From Bathymodiolus brooksi (taxonomy: Eukaryota > Mollusca > Bivalvia > Mytilida > Modiolidae), in the NCBI GenBank assembly GCA_963680875.1, contig OY804579.1:19639804-19703803 (forward strand): a stretch of 64,000 nt of DNA, in the 5' to 3' direction. The notes beneath the pieces are model-generated. The model was not told where the DNA came from and ran no database searches. It saw only the letters and a program-made list of their open reading frames with translations. Below are positions 51,301 to 53,980 of this stretch, piece after piece (positions within the stretch are counted from its first letter, which is position 1; each line of letters opens with the position of its first letter). A program made the position numbers and the translations under genes.

Positions 51301-53111
51301 TGTTAGGCAGACTACTTCCAGTGTATACGCTATTACTGTGACAACGTCAACATATCATAGTCGTAGATGCTGTATATTATACGTAATTATAATATGGAGA
51401 CACACCGGTATTCCACTGTCTGTCTGATAACAAAAATATATCAAGACAGGTCGTTTTCCTTTCATGATGCTGATGGCAGTAAATAAAGAAAGAAAACAGT
51501 TTTAATTGTAAAGAAGTGATTGTCTATGCATTGAAGTCTTTGATACAAATAAAATAATTTAATTGATATCTGTCATTTACAGAAAATGTTAAGAATTCTT
51601 TAAGTTGAAGAACGTTAAAACGCCACATATCGATTGGAGTTTTCGTTGTGTACATTGACACCGGAAGCCCAGTGCCTAACATTCCATCAAAATCACATCT
51701 GGCAGACGAAAATAAAAAACTTTTGACGCAATGGAAATGATTCGAAACAACCGTATTCCACCAACATCAACAAAACGAACTATCACTTTTCACCTCAAAT
51801 CATTGAACATGAAAATGACCATGACATATGACGTTGTAAATCTAGGTCAGGGTGGCAGGGTTAAACCTTTTAGTGGGATTCAATCCCTCCCTATTAATTA
51901 AAGGTTAATGGGGCTTATTATACGACCACAAATATTTTGGCCAAATGGGTATTGCAACCTTGGCTGTTTCCAAACTAGAGGCTCTAAGGTGCAAAAATGG
52001 ATGTGTCTGTTATTTGTTACAAGGAGAGTTTATTTTTCATCTTTTTTTTATCTATTCCAGTAATATATTGTTAGTTCCTTGCACTTGTGACATGGTCACA
52101 ATTAGCTTGTACCCACATTACTCCTTTAAATTCTACAAATCTTGTAAAAATGAAAATTATAATATGGCATGCTGCTTTCGCTTGTAAACAAACCTATTCT
52201 CTAAATAGCACAATTATGTTTAGGACATGTGCGAAGTCCTATCGGTGTTTTCCAGTGTTTTTCACTATCTGATTAGGCATTATATTTGTCTTAAGTTTTA
52301 CACCTCGCTTTCGCTTCGTGTAAAATATCGACAAATATAATGCCTCCCCATGTTAAAATGAACATAAAACATGACATGAGATAATTATTTCTTAATTAAT
52401 AAAGTCTCAATGTAGGAAATCTTTATTAATCAACCTGTATTACTATTTACCAAACAACTGTCTATTTCAAACACAAAAGCTTGTCACAAGGCAGTTCACT
52501 TTAGACAGGTTACTGTGTATATGTATTTGAAGTCTTGTTTACATTTAGCTATGTTTGTTTATCACAGTTCATTTTTATGCCATGGTCATGATGTGTAGTT
52601 GATCATATTGTCCAACCATTTTGATTCTACAATTTTTGTAAGAGTTTTGGGACTTTAACGTTATCATGCCTTTTCAATATAATTATACTTTTTAAATGCA
52701 ATTCTTCTTATGTTGTTAGTCCAATAGCTATCATATATGATACGATGATTGGTCATGATCTGTAGCCGACCATATTATTTGGCAGGCCAAGTTTTGTGGA
52801 AAAATTAGGAATTTTGGGGCTGGATAATCGTTTCTTACAGATAGTGTTATAGTGTTAATAAGCTGTTAACTAAAAGACAGTTACACTATCAAAACTGCTC
52901 AGTTTAAAATATGTGAGGATGAGGTATGTTGTCATTACGACATTACCTTTTTATTAATAAATAATGCATAAACAATTTACAGTTTCTACAACTTGGTCAT
53001 GTATACCATACCAGTGGACCTCTGGTTATACACTGTAGTGCAGGTATTGGCAGGACTGGTGCATTGATTACCATAGACATAGGCTTAGCAAAACTTGAAT
53101 ATGATGGCAAG
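2226..53111 (+). CDS. PTPN13: PTPN13-like FERM-PDZ tyrosine phosphatase, internal part of gene (29 exons)
   Basis: Twenty-nine exons, listed separately below, join in one frame to 1,884 codons with no stop. Approximate order by residue: FERM 27-345, acidic linker 345-465, PDZ1 465-550, PDZ2 695-800, PDZ3 863-958, PDZ4 1198-1285, PDZ5 1399-1485, acidic linker 1486-1640, PTP about 1640-1884. FERM plus five PDZ plus a C-terminal PTP is the layout of vertebrate PTPN13 (PTP-BL/FAP-1), a cytosolic, cortex-associated scaffold phosphatase that dephosphorylates phosphotyrosine and binds C-terminal tails through its PDZ domains. FRMPD2 shares FERM and PDZ domains but lacks a phosphatase. The catalytic WPD and [10 protein letters not shown] motifs are intact. 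The N-terminal region (KIND in vertebrates) lies upstream, and the Q-loop exon was not found by 64000. Phase-0 exons could be missing between listed ones. Coding is about 11 percent of the span; introns are repeat-rich. Confidence 0.93.
2519..2791. mobile_element. TTAA-type MITE, copy 1
   Basis: Ends TTAAGGTGGTACCATACACT and AGTGTATGGTACCCCCTTAG. Interior includes GATCACCGAGATGCTTGAAA. Related copies are at 32705 and 34056. No coding capacity. Intron 1. Confidence 0.88.
3030..3198 (+). CDS. PTPN13: PTPN13-like exon 2: start of FERM F1 lobe
   Basis: Acceptor TATTTCAG, donor GTATGT. Encodes a ubiquitin-like F1 start: [18 protein letters not shown], then [31 protein letters not shown] is the first beta hairpin typical of FERM F1 lobes, and a matching hairpin opens the PTPN13 FERM. 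Ends in phase 1, completed by the next exon to give an Asp. Confidence 0.9.
3199..4063. other. Intron 2, first part: nothing recognised
   Basis: Ordinary AT-rich intron sequence with no convincing exon, RNA or repeat. Confidence 0.6.
4064..4660 (+). mobile_element. Helitron-like family A, copy 1
   Basis: 5' TTAGCTCACCTTGCCAAAGG, then CCATCACTTGGCGTCCGTCG; 3' AGGCTCAGCCCACTGAGCCT hairpin followed by CTAG. Contains two 80-bp repeats of ACATGGCCACCACAGGCAAT. Intron 2. The 3' end abuts family B. Confidence 0.6.
4666..5254 (+). repeat. Family B interspersed repeat with 170-bp internal repeats
   Basis: Starts TATACCCCCGCTCCCCGAAG with a short hairpin, then CCTTCCGTCCGTCC. Three internal units around GATGGCAGAAAT at 4769, 4943 and 5112. 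Ends GCGGGGGTATCATAAGTGAG then GTGAGCATTAGCTCAC, a hairpin at 5229-5244. Directly adjoins family A copy 1. Confidence 0.75.
5714..5852 (+). CDS. PTPN13: PTPN13-like exon 3: FERM F1/F2
   Basis: Acceptor GATTTCAG, donor GTAATC. Encodes [20 protein letters not shown], then [20 protein letters not shown]. The KVAPEGW motif and FFxDxDxKL pattern are hallmarks of PTPN13-type FERM F1 lobes. The exon starts in phase 1 and ends in phase 2; the following 5.9-kb intron carries the 29-bp and 51-bp arrays. Confidence 0.92.
6080..6372 (+). repeat. 29-bp minisatellite, about 10 copies
   Basis: Unit AAAATACCACAGTACTAAAA plus TCTACTGAT, almost identical between copies (one copy has an extra A). Intron 3 of the PTPN13-like gene, directly before the 51-bp array. 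Confidence 0.95.
6388..11608 (+). repeat. 51-bp minisatellite, about 100 copies (5.2 kb)
   Basis: Unit contains ATACCTCTAGCACACACATA, then CATTACCACTCACTGCCTTG and GTACAAAATGT. Variants are shared between non-adjacent copies (AAAATAT/ACATGT/AAAATGT; GTACAC/GCACAC; ACTGCCTTAGTATAAAA between 9.3 and 10.4 kb), so the array has local higher-order patterns. Because 51 is a multiple of three, frames stay open for hundreds of codons. Short units near 8631 and 10985 shift the frame. Lies wholly in an intron between FERM exons 3 and 4. Confidence 0.97.
11778..12069 (+). CDS. PTPN13: PTPN13-like exon 4: FERM F2 lobe
   Basis: Acceptor TTCATTAG, donor GTTTGT. The 292 bases encode the helical F2 lobe: [34 protein letters not shown], then [14 protein letters not shown] and ending AEIEFIK. 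LQLRxDLLEER and AxxAQAEYGDY are standard FERM F2 signatures. Ends in phase 0. The exon follows directly after the 51-bp minisatellite (about 170 bases after its last unit). Confidence 0.95.
12394..12444 (+). CDS. PTPN13: PTPN13-like exon 5: FERM F2/F3 link
   Basis: A 51-base exon, too short to stand out alone, with acceptor TTTTTGTAG and donor GTAAGG. It reads [17 protein letters not shown], matching the LxEYGVHFHxV segment that enters the F3 (PH-like) lobe in PTPN13. Both ends are phase 0. Confidence 0.9.
12863..13083 (+). CDS. PTPN13: PTPN13-like exon 6: FERM F3 lobe
   Basis: Acceptor GATTTTTACAG, donor GTAAGA. Encodes the F3 lobe: [15 protein letters not shown], then [20 protein letters not shown]. 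The FPWxxIxKISFxKxxF motif is the conserved F3 strand pair. Ends in phase 2 within NSFRK. Confidence 0.93.
13143..13327. mobile_element. CAGTGAAACCTG-type MITE, decayed copy
   Basis: Left GGGAAACCTGTCTAAAATGA and right TTAGATTTAGACAAGTTTAA; interior CAATGTAGGAAATGTTTGTT and CTGAACACAAAAGCAGTCCC match the copy at 52395-52520. Intron 6. Confidence 0.65.
13569..13700. mobile_element. MITE-like repeat ending in AGGTTTGACTGCA, copy 1
   Basis: TTTCTTGTCCTGTCATAGAA, GAATTGAACCTCTTTTAAGA and TTTTTCTTTGTCCCAAAGGT, ending CAGGTTTGACTGCA. Matches 45355-45495 in order and content. Both are intronic. Confidence 0.65.
13730..13815 (+). CDS. PTPN13: PTPN13-like exon 7: end of FERM F3
   Basis: Acceptor TTTTGTAG, donor GTAATA. 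Encodes [18 protein letters not shown], then [10 protein letters not shown], the last F3 strand and helix (YLLxxCSxQHxFQLxMRAR in vertebrate PTPN13). Ends in phase 1. The next intron contains the 37-bp minisatellite. Confidence 0.93.
14121..14213 (+). repeat. 31-bp tandem repeat, 3 copies
   Basis: Unit ATCTTGTTTGTGTGCTCTTG plus TCTATATTTGT, three identical copies, in the intron just before the 37-bp array. Confidence 0.93.
14264..17495 (+). repeat. 37-bp minisatellite, about 87 copies (3.2 kb)
   Basis: Unit GGACAGACCATTATACATAC then AATGGTCAAAAGAAACA. Changes are few and recurrent: GACAGACC/GACAAACC/GACAGGCC, GGTCAAA/GGCCAAA, AAACAGG/AAAAAGG/AAAAATG. The period is not a multiple of three and no unit has a stop in any forward frame except the AAAATGAC form, so all three frames are open for up to 954 codons. 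Intronic, between exons 7 and 8. Confidence 0.97.
17685..17743 (+). CDS. PTPN13: PTPN13-like exon 8: acidic linker
   Basis: A 59-base exon between acceptor TTTTTGCAG and donor GTATGT, encoding [20 protein letters not shown]. It starts about 190 bases after the end of the 37-bp array. Phase 1 in, phase 0 out, both consistent with neighbours. Low-complexity acidic sequence; no domain. Confidence 0.78.
18116..18393 (+). repeat. 46-bp tandem repeat, about 6 copies
   Basis: Unit GATGTGGGATCACAAAACTT, then TTACTGCCAAGCACTCCCCT and ATTACT. Nearly identical copies in the intron between exons 8 and 9. Confidence 0.95.
18499..18560 (+). CDS. PTPN13: PTPN13-like exon 9: linker
   Basis: Acceptor GTTTTTAG, donor GTAAGT. 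The 62 bases encode [20 protein letters not shown] plus two bases of the next Leu codon. Linker between FERM and PDZ1. Phase 0 in, phase 2 out. Confidence 0.78.
18777..19499. mobile_element. Fold-back element with about 240-bp inverted arms
   Basis: Left arm about 18777-19031 and right arm about 19265-19499 are near-complementary: GTTTGCAAAACCAGGATGCT on the right mirrors the left, and AAGCCCATTTTCTGCTGAGT mirrors ACTCAGCAGAAAATGGGCTT. The middle (about 230 bases) has G and C runs. No open frame. Intron 9. Confidence 0.88.
20174..20351. mobile_element. CAGTGAAACCTG-type MITE, best copy
   Basis: Ends TATAGTGAAACCTGTCTAAA and TTAGACAGATTTCACTGTA with TA at both edges, as in Tc1/mariner-derived MITEs. 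Interior CTACATTGGGACTTTATTAA is shared in form with copies near 13145, 27600 and 52395. Intron 9. Confidence 0.75.
20588..20712 (+). repeat. SINE body fragment, copy 3
   Basis: AACTTGATACAACTTTTAAT, GTGGTTTCCTCCAGCC and CGATGTAACTGAACTATGGT correspond to the body of the SINEs at 30243 and 42935; the tRNA-like head is missing. Confidence 0.5.
21039..21184 (+). CDS. PTPN13: PTPN13-like exon 10: linker
   Basis: Acceptor TTAATCAG, donor GTATGA. Encodes [20 protein letters not shown], then [20 protein letters not shown] and ends AYVI. Phase 2 in, phase 1 out. No recognised domain. Confidence 0.82.
21429..21577. repeat. Imperfect hairpin with GGCGGTAGCGAGG loop
   Basis: Outer arms AAATAATTACCGG / CCGGTAATTATTT, inner arms CACTTTATGCC / GGCATAAAGTG and ATTTTACC / GGTAAAAT, loop ACGGGCGGTAGCGA. 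Intron 10. Confidence 0.8.
22766..22822 (+). CDS. PTPN13: PTPN13-like exon 11: linker
   Basis: A 57-base exon (acceptor ATTGTAG, donor GTAAGT) encoding [19 protein letters not shown]. Phase 1 in, phase 1 out; it joins the PDZ1 exon with a Ser codon. Support is splice sites and frame only. Confidence 0.7.
22898..23052. mobile_element. MITE-like repeat with TAGTCAAACCT end
   Basis: Left TATAGTCAAACCTTCCATAA plus AGGGCA; right AAAGGGCACATTTTCAGGTT then ACAGGTTTGATTACTA. Inverted ends suggest a Tc1/mariner-type MITE. Intron 11. Confidence 0.55.
23255..24406. mobile_element. Non-autonomous DNA element with CATACCTGTTAA ends
   Basis: Perfect 12-base inverted ends CATACCTGTTAA / TTAACAGGTATG, flanked by direct repeats CAATGT (23249-23254 and 24407-24412). 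The left part is rich in CTCCCGCGCGGGAG-like palindromes, the right part has a run of about 31 G. No credible coding frame. Intron 11. Confidence 0.75.
24852..25442 (+). CDS. PTPN13: PTPN13-like exon 12: PDZ domain 1 plus acidic tail
   Basis: Acceptor TTTTTTCAG, donor GTAAAT; 591 bases. PDZ1 starts [20 protein letters not shown], with carboxylate-binding loop FGIGI, then [20 protein letters not shown] and [13 protein letters not shown]. The first residue of helix B is Gln (MQQAVQLI) rather than His, which argues against simple class I ligand choice. After the domain comes a Ser/Asp/Asn-rich stretch. The donor TG|GTAAAT fits the phase of exon 13; the frame runs on into the intron to a stop near 25570, so intron retention would truncate the protein. 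Confidence 0.93.
25722..25842 (+). CDS. PTPN13: PTPN13-like exon 13: acidic linker
   Basis: Acceptor TTTTGTAG, donor GTAAAC. Encodes [20 protein letters not shown], then [20 protein letters not shown]. Phase 1 in, phase 2 out. Acidic, probably disordered spacer between PDZ1 and PDZ2. Confidence 0.82.
25843..26542. other. Intron 13: nothing recognised
   Basis: About 700 bases of AT-rich sequence without a convincing exon or repeat. Confidence 0.6.
26543..26621 (+). CDS. PTPN13: PTPN13-like exon 14: start of PDZ domain 2
   Basis: Acceptor TATTGCAG, donor GTAAGT. Encodes [20 protein letters not shown], then [23 protein letters not shown] is a PDZ beta A/beta B pair with the FGLNV carboxylate loop; the GG of the loop comes from the next exon. 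Confidence 0.9.
26873..26950 (-). repeat. tRNA-related SINE head relic
   Basis: Minus strand reads GTGACGAAATGGTTAGAGTG then CTCTCCTCGCGTG and ATTCGAGCGCCGG: a box A (TGGTTAGAGTG) and degraded box B of a tRNA-derived head. Not a working tRNA; the anticodon and acceptor stems do not pair. Intron 14. Confidence 0.5.
27085..27275 (+). repeat. Dispersed repeat with GAGCTAGCACTATAAAAATC and GGCGTTAA tail
   Basis: GTCTGAGTGGAGTGGACTAT, GAGCTAGCACTATAAAAATC, CTACTCGCCATGATATGGCT and GGCGTTAAGCAACAATTACT. A fragment of the same element (AAGCTAGCACTATAAAAACT, GGCATTAAACAACAATCACT) lies at 50098-50155. I recognise this as a common bivalve repeat, from memory. Confidence 0.5.
27311..27404 (+). CDS. PTPN13: PTPN13-like exon 15: PDZ domain 2, middle
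   Basis: Acceptor TACTATCTAG, donor GTAAGA. Encodes [20 protein letters not shown], then [11 protein letters not shown]. [20 protein letters not shown] is the PDZ beta C/alpha A core, close to vertebrate PTPN13 PDZ2. Ends in phase 1; the split codon with the next exon is TGT (Cys). Confidence 0.92.
27600..27762. mobile_element. CAGTGAAACCTG-type MITE, decayed copy
   Basis: Right end GGGTTCGGCTTAGAAAGGTT plus TCACTGTA; left end ragged (AGATAAGTCTAAATC). Interior TAAGGACTTTAATGGATTTT. Intron 15. Confidence 0.6.
27770..27942 (+). repeat. 47-bp tandem repeat, about 3.5 copies
   Basis: Unit GTAAGTTAGGTAAATTGTAG, then GGGTTTCAGTGAAATACTCA and GATTCTT. Last copy is a partial one. Intron 15. Confidence 0.9.
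28063..28407 (+). CDS. PTPN13: PTPN13-like exon 16: end of PDZ domain 2 plus Ser-rich linker
   Basis: Acceptor GTTTGCAG, donor GTGAGG. Finishes PDZ2 with [20 protein letters not shown] and [17 protein letters not shown]. Helix B starts with His (THRQAV), the class I signature (S/T-x-hydrophobic C-termini). The usual Gly of GDRIL is Cys here, created by the split codon. A Ser/Arg-rich run ([12 protein letters not shown]) and a Ser/Thr linker follow. Confidence 0.92.
28441..28640 (+). repeat. 43-bp degenerate tandem repeat
   Basis: About four and a half copies of GGAGAATTTAAACTTTGTTA plus AGAATTTTGGAGCATTTTAA, diverged. It starts right after exon 16. Confidence 0.8.
28939..29153 (+). CDS. PTPN13: PTPN13-like exon 17: PDZ domain 3, main part
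   Basis: The acceptor follows a 15-T tract (TTTTTAG); donor GTAAGT. Encodes [20 protein letters not shown], then [20 protein letters not shown] and [25 protein letters not shown] is the carboxylate loop. Phase 1 in, phase 0 out. Confidence 0.93.
29154..30242. other. Intron 17, first part: nothing recognised
   Basis: AT-rich sequence with a short TATATA stretch near 30020. No exon, RNA gene or repeat that I can support. Confidence 0.55.
30243..30515 (+). repeat. tRNA-derived SINE, copy 1
   Basis: GATGGTATGGTAGTTGAATT, then a box-B-like TTGAATGAATCCCGCTCATG, a body with GTACTTGATACAACATTATG and tail GTGGCATTAAACACCATAA. Same order as the minus-strand copy at 42935-43195. Intron 17. Confidence 0.65.
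30585..31402 (+). mobile_element. Decayed Tigger/pogo-like DNA transposon relic
   Basis: Right end is the complement of CAGTGCTCCCTCGTTAAACC, a Tigger-type terminal repeat, next to TA. The left end TAGTGATTTCCCCCATTAAA is a diverged partner. Inside, 31121-31195 reads [20 protein letters not shown], resembling the C-terminal end of Tigger transposases. The rest of the transposase is gone. Intron 17. Confidence 0.6.
31660..31752 (+). CDS. PTPN13: PTPN13-like exon 18: end of PDZ domain 3
   Basis: Acceptor AATTTTCAG, donor GTAAGT. The 93 bases encode [20 protein letters not shown], then [11 protein letters not shown]: helix B and the last strand of PDZ3. The residue at the helix B start is Arg/Ala rather than His, so ligand class is uncertain. 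Phase 0 at both ends. Confidence 0.9.
32705..32986. mobile_element. TTAA-type MITE, copy 2
   Basis: Ends TTAAGGTGGTACCATACACT and AGTGTAAGGTACCACCTTAA. Same interior and orientation as copies 1 and 3. TTAA at both edges fits a piggyBac- or Kolobok-type target. Intron 18. Confidence 0.9.
34056..34322. mobile_element. TTAA-type MITE, copy 3
   Basis: Ends TTAAGGTGGTACCATACACT and AGTGTATGGTACCACCTTAA; the inverted repeats are complementary over 20 bases. A 20-base interior part (AATATATCC region) is missing relative to copy 2. Same intron as copy 2. Confidence 0.9.
34623..35318 (+). CDS. PTPN13: PTPN13-like exon 19: long acidic, disordered linker
   Basis: Acceptor ATTTTAACAG; the donor is taken as GGT|GTAAGT at 35318 because it keeps phase 0 into exon 20 (the alternative two bases earlier breaks the frame). 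The 232 codons are rich in Ser, Glu, Asp and Asn: [20 protein letters not shown] near the start, [20 protein letters not shown] late. No domain seen; many Ser-Pro and acidic Ser contexts suggest phosphorylation, which is inference. Confidence 0.88.
36228..37110 (+). repeat. Family C interspersed repeat with about 175-bp internal repeats
   Basis: Starts TCTCCCACCACTTGTGGGGA plus GACATATTGTTT, a hairpin, then five tandem units containing CAACTCCTCTGAAACTAC and TTTCATGAAACTTGGTAG. A short separate copy of the 5' end, with a C tract, lies at 35949-36180. Intron 19. Confidence 0.85.
37511..37663 (+). CDS. PTPN13: PTPN13-like exon 20: PDZ domain 4, first half
   Basis: Acceptor TATTTTCAG, donor GTAATT. 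Encodes [20 protein letters not shown], then [20 protein letters not shown] and [14 protein letters not shown] is a canonical PDZ carboxylate loop, and [11 protein letters not shown] the conserved beta D/E turn. Both ends phase 0. Confidence 0.95.
37718..37848. repeat. Perfect 51-base inverted repeat hairpin
   Basis: Arms 37718-37768 and 37798-37848 are exact complements (start TAAGAATTGAATGCATTCTT), 29-base loop. It lies 54 bases after exon 20. Confidence 0.93.
38111..42592 (+). mobile_element. Helitron-like family A, copy 2 (4.5 kb, satellite-bearing)
   Basis: 5' AATTCACTTGGACCAAAGGT then GCCATCTCTTGGCGTCCGTC; 3' CCAGGTGAACGATACAGGCT, CTTGAGAGCCT then CTGG followed by T. The inside is the 332-bp dimeric array. 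Intron 20, same strand as the gene. Confidence 0.65.
38471..42350 (+). repeat. Dimeric higher-order tandem repeat (about 332-bp period, about 12 copies)
   Basis: Each period holds two related monomers of about 165 bases. Monomer A contains CATAGATTAACATTGGACCC and CTTCTCAGAAACTACAAATA; monomer B contains GGACTTAGTTTAACATTGGA and TTCTCTGAAACCACTAGGAC. Both carry an AAATGGCGGC or AAGATGGCCG motif. Starts of monomer A recur near 38813, 39147, 39478, 39810, 40479, 40807, 41141, 41473 and 41790. The array is the core of the Helitron-like copy at 38111-42592, in intron 20. Confidence 0.92.
42935..43195 (-). repeat. tRNA-derived SINE, copy 2
   Basis: Minus-strand GTGATCGTATGGTAGTTGGA, box-B-like GAGTTTGAATCCCGCTCATG, body CCGATACAATATTATGTGAT and tail GTGGCATTAAAAACCATAAC. 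Best preserved of three. Intron 20, just before exon 21. Confidence 0.68.
43315..43473 (+). CDS. PTPN13: PTPN13-like exon 21: PDZ domain 4, second half
   Basis: Acceptor ATTTAAG, donor GTATTA. Encodes [20 protein letters not shown], then [13 protein letters not shown] and an acidic tail ending EEEITQ. Helix B starts with His (NHFEAV), a class I feature. The last 43 bases of this exon and the start of the intron are duplicated 71 bases downstream, giving a second donor at 43545; its use would add an in-frame stop at 43519-43521. Confidence 0.93.
43431..43560 (+). repeat. 71-bp tandem duplication spanning the exon 21 splice donor
   Basis: 43431-43501 (last 43 bases of exon 21 plus 28 intron bases) is repeated from 43502, including ATACAGAAGATATAGTGTCT and ATAACCCAGGTAT. 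A second GT donor lies at 43545. Further decayed half units (AAAGGCTTAACACAGG, AAAGGCATAACACAGG) follow to about 43620. Confidence 0.9.
43961..44251 (+). CDS. PTPN13: PTPN13-like exon 22: acidic linker
   Basis: Acceptor AATGTTTTAG, donor GTATGT. The 97 codons read [20 protein letters not shown] and onward, ending [10 protein letters not shown]. Strongly acidic with many Ser. Phase 0 both ends. Confidence 0.87.
44417..44597 (+). repeat. 46-bp tandem repeat, 4 copies
   Basis: Unit TTATATAACTTTGTAAGATT, then AATATATGCCAGTAAATATC and AAAATG; starts at 44417, 44463, 44509 and 44555. Identical copies, so recent. Intron 22. Confidence 0.95.
45135..45302 (+). CDS. PTPN13: PTPN13-like exon 23: PDZ domain 5, first half
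   Basis: Acceptor TTTTAACTGAAG, donor GTGAGA. Encodes [20 protein letters not shown], then [20 protein letters not shown] and ending DRIVQ. LGFGLV is the carboxylate loop. Phase 0 both ends. Confidence 0.93.
45355..45495. mobile_element. MITE-like repeat ending in AGGTTTGA, copy 2
   Basis: TTTTCTTGTCCTGTCATAGA, GAATTGAACCTATTTTTAGA and TTTTTCTTTGTGTCAAAGAT, ending CAGGTTTGATTA. Diverged partner of 13569-13700. Confidence 0.65.
45653..45799. repeat. 60-base inverted repeat hairpin
   Basis: Arms 45653-45712 and 45740-45799 pair with about six mismatches (ATTAATTTAGATCGTTCCAG; CTGGAACGATCTAAATTAAT). Loop of 27 bases. Intron 23. Confidence 0.9.
46070..47753 (+). mobile_element. Helitron-like family A, copy 3
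   Basis: 5' AGCTCACCTGACCC (hairpin part lost) then GCCATCACTTGACGTCC; 3' CCAGGTGAGCGATTGCAGGC, TCCTGGGAGCCT then CTAG followed by T. Has several diverged internal units with AAGATGGCCGCC or AAGATGGCTGC. Intron 23. Confidence 0.65.
47884..47975 (+). CDS. PTPN13: PTPN13-like exon 24: PDZ domain 5, second half
   Basis: Acceptor CATTTTAG, donor GTAAGT. Encodes [20 protein letters not shown], then [10 protein letters not shown] plus two bases. Helix B starts with His (THKKAV). Phase 0 in, phase 2 out. The intron before it holds a Helitron-like repeat copy (46070-47753). Confidence 0.93.
48184..48366. mobile_element. MITE-like repeat with TCCCCCTCTAATAAGCC end
   Basis: Left CAATAGTCCCCCTCTAATAA and right TTATTAGGAGGGATGACTGT plus ATTG are inverted copies with a few changes. 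The short frame across it (48280-48495) is spurious. Intron 24. Confidence 0.65.
48666..49215 (+). CDS. PTPN13: PTPN13-like exon 25: acidic linker leading into the PTP domain
   Basis: Acceptor GATTTCCAG, donor GTATTA; 550 bases. Begins [20 protein letters not shown], then a long Glu/Asp run ([20 protein letters not shown]). The last part, [20 protein letters not shown], is more helical and is likely the N-terminal helix region of the catalytic domain. Phase 2 in, phase 0 out. Confidence 0.9.
49608..49698 (+). CDS. PTPN13: PTPN13-like exon 26: PTP domain, phosphotyrosine loop start
   Basis: Acceptor TTTTATAG, donor GTAAGT. Encodes [20 protein letters not shown], then [10 protein letters not shown], completed by the next exon as YDFNRV. 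This matches the KNRYxxxxPYDxxRV phosphotyrosine loop of classical PTPs, but with Phe where most have the substrate-stacking Tyr (Tyr46 in PTP1B) and Asn at the Asp48 position (Asn is also found in vertebrate PTPN13). Confidence 0.9.
50098..50155 (+). repeat. Fragment of the GAGCTAGCACTATAAAA repeat
   Basis: Internally deleted partner of 27085-27275: start and tail segments are joined, with the middle missing. Intron 26. Confidence 0.5.
50382..50643 (+). CDS. PTPN13: PTPN13-like exon 27: PTP domain, central part
   Basis: Acceptor TTCATTACAG, donor GTGAGA. Encodes [10 protein letters not shown], then [20 protein letters not shown] and [16 protein letters not shown], YIAxQGPLPxTxxxFWxMIWE and CxRYWP are standard PTP motifs 2-4. 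Phase 1 in, phase 2 out. Confidence 0.96.
51023..51188 (+). CDS. PTPN13: PTPN13-like exon 28: PTP domain, WPD loop
   Basis: Acceptor ATTTTTTCAG, donor GTAAAT. Encodes [20 protein letters not shown], then [28 protein letters not shown] is the mobile WPD loop carrying the general-acid Asp, so the loop is intact. Phase 2 in, phase 0 out. Confidence 0.96.
51236..51755. mobile_element. MITE-like fold-back with CGSTTGTTTCGAATCAT ends
   Basis: Left CGCTTGTTTCGAATCATGTC and right end complementary to CGGTTGTTTCGAATCATTTC, with TA on both sides. Inner segments also pair (ATGTTAGGCA / TGCCTAACAT). About 520 bases, no coding frame. Intron 28. Confidence 0.75.
52275..52345. repeat. Hairpin with CTCGCTTTCGCTTC loop
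   Basis: Arms AGGCATTATATTTGTC / GACAAATATAATGCCT and TTTTACAC / GTGTAAAA; loop CTCGCTTTCGCTTC. Intron 28. Confidence 0.85.
52395..52520. mobile_element. CAGTGAAACCTG-type MITE, decayed 3' part
   Basis: CAATGTAGGAAATCTTTATT, then ACAAAAGCTTGTCACAAGGC and TTTAGACAGGTTACTGTGTA. Left end lost. Intron 28. Confidence 0.6.
52983..53111 (+). CDS. PTPN13: PTPN13-like exon 29: PTP catalytic Cys loop
   Basis: Acceptor AATTTACAG, donor GTAAGA. Encodes [20 protein letters not shown], then [29 protein letters not shown] is the catalytic signature HCx5R with the nucleophile Cys and phosphate-binding Arg. Phase 0 both ends. The exon with the Q-loop (MRxQRxGMVQT) should follow but is not seen before 64000. 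Confidence 0.97.
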
Positions 53112-53429
53112 GTAAGAAATAAATCTGGTTTTTTAGCTCACCTGACCCAAAGGGTCATGTGAGCTATTGCCATCACTTGGCGTCCGTCGTCGTCGTCCGT
53201 CGTACGTCGTAAACTTTTTCAAAAATCTTCTCCTCTGAAAGTACTAGACCAATGGAAACCAAACTTGGTCTGAATCATTACTAGGGTGTCTAGTTTCAAA
53301 ATTGTGTCCGGTGATGCCGTGCACCAACCAACATGGCCGCTGTTACTAAAAATAGAACATATGGTAAAATTGCAGGTTTTTGGTAATAACTCAAAAACCG
53401 TTAATAATATCAAAAATCTGACATGGGAT

Positions 53430-53960
53430 AAAAATGATCAGCACATCAAGATCTACCTACCCTGCAATTTTGAAGTAAATCTGATTACCCATCTTGGAGT
53501 TATTGCCCTTTTTTCATCAAATTTGTAAAATTTTAATACTTTTTGTCTTATATTTCAAAAACTATAAGAGATAAAGGTTAACTTTAAATTGCAAAAATGT
53601 GCGGCATATCAAGATCTACATACCCTGCAATTTTGAAGTTAATCCCATTGCTCATTTTGGAGTTATTTCCCTTTTTTCATCAAATTTTCAAAATTTTAAT
53701 ACTTTTCGTCCTTTATTTCAAAAACTATAAGAGACAGATGGTAAGTTGAAACTGCAAACATGTTCAGCATGTCAAGATCTACCTACCCTGCAATTTTGAA
53801 GTAAATTTGATTACCCGTCTTGGAGTTATTGCCCTTTTTTCATCATTTTTTTTTTTCATTTTAATACTTTTCGTCTTATATTTCAGAAACTATTTAGAGA
53901 TAGATGTTAAGTTTATTGCAAAAATGTGCAGCATGTCAAGATCTACCTACCCTGCAATTT
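53430..53960 (+). repeat. About 165-bp subrepeats (three), with a related pair at 55555-55880
   Basis: Repeated ATCTACCTACCCTGCAATTT, GAGTTATTGCCCTTTTTTCA and TTTCAAAAACTATAAGAGAT in the same order three times, then again about twice at 55555-55880 on the far side of the 310-bp array. Same family context. Confidence 0.85.
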
Positions 53961-53980
53961 TGAAGTAAATCCCATTACCC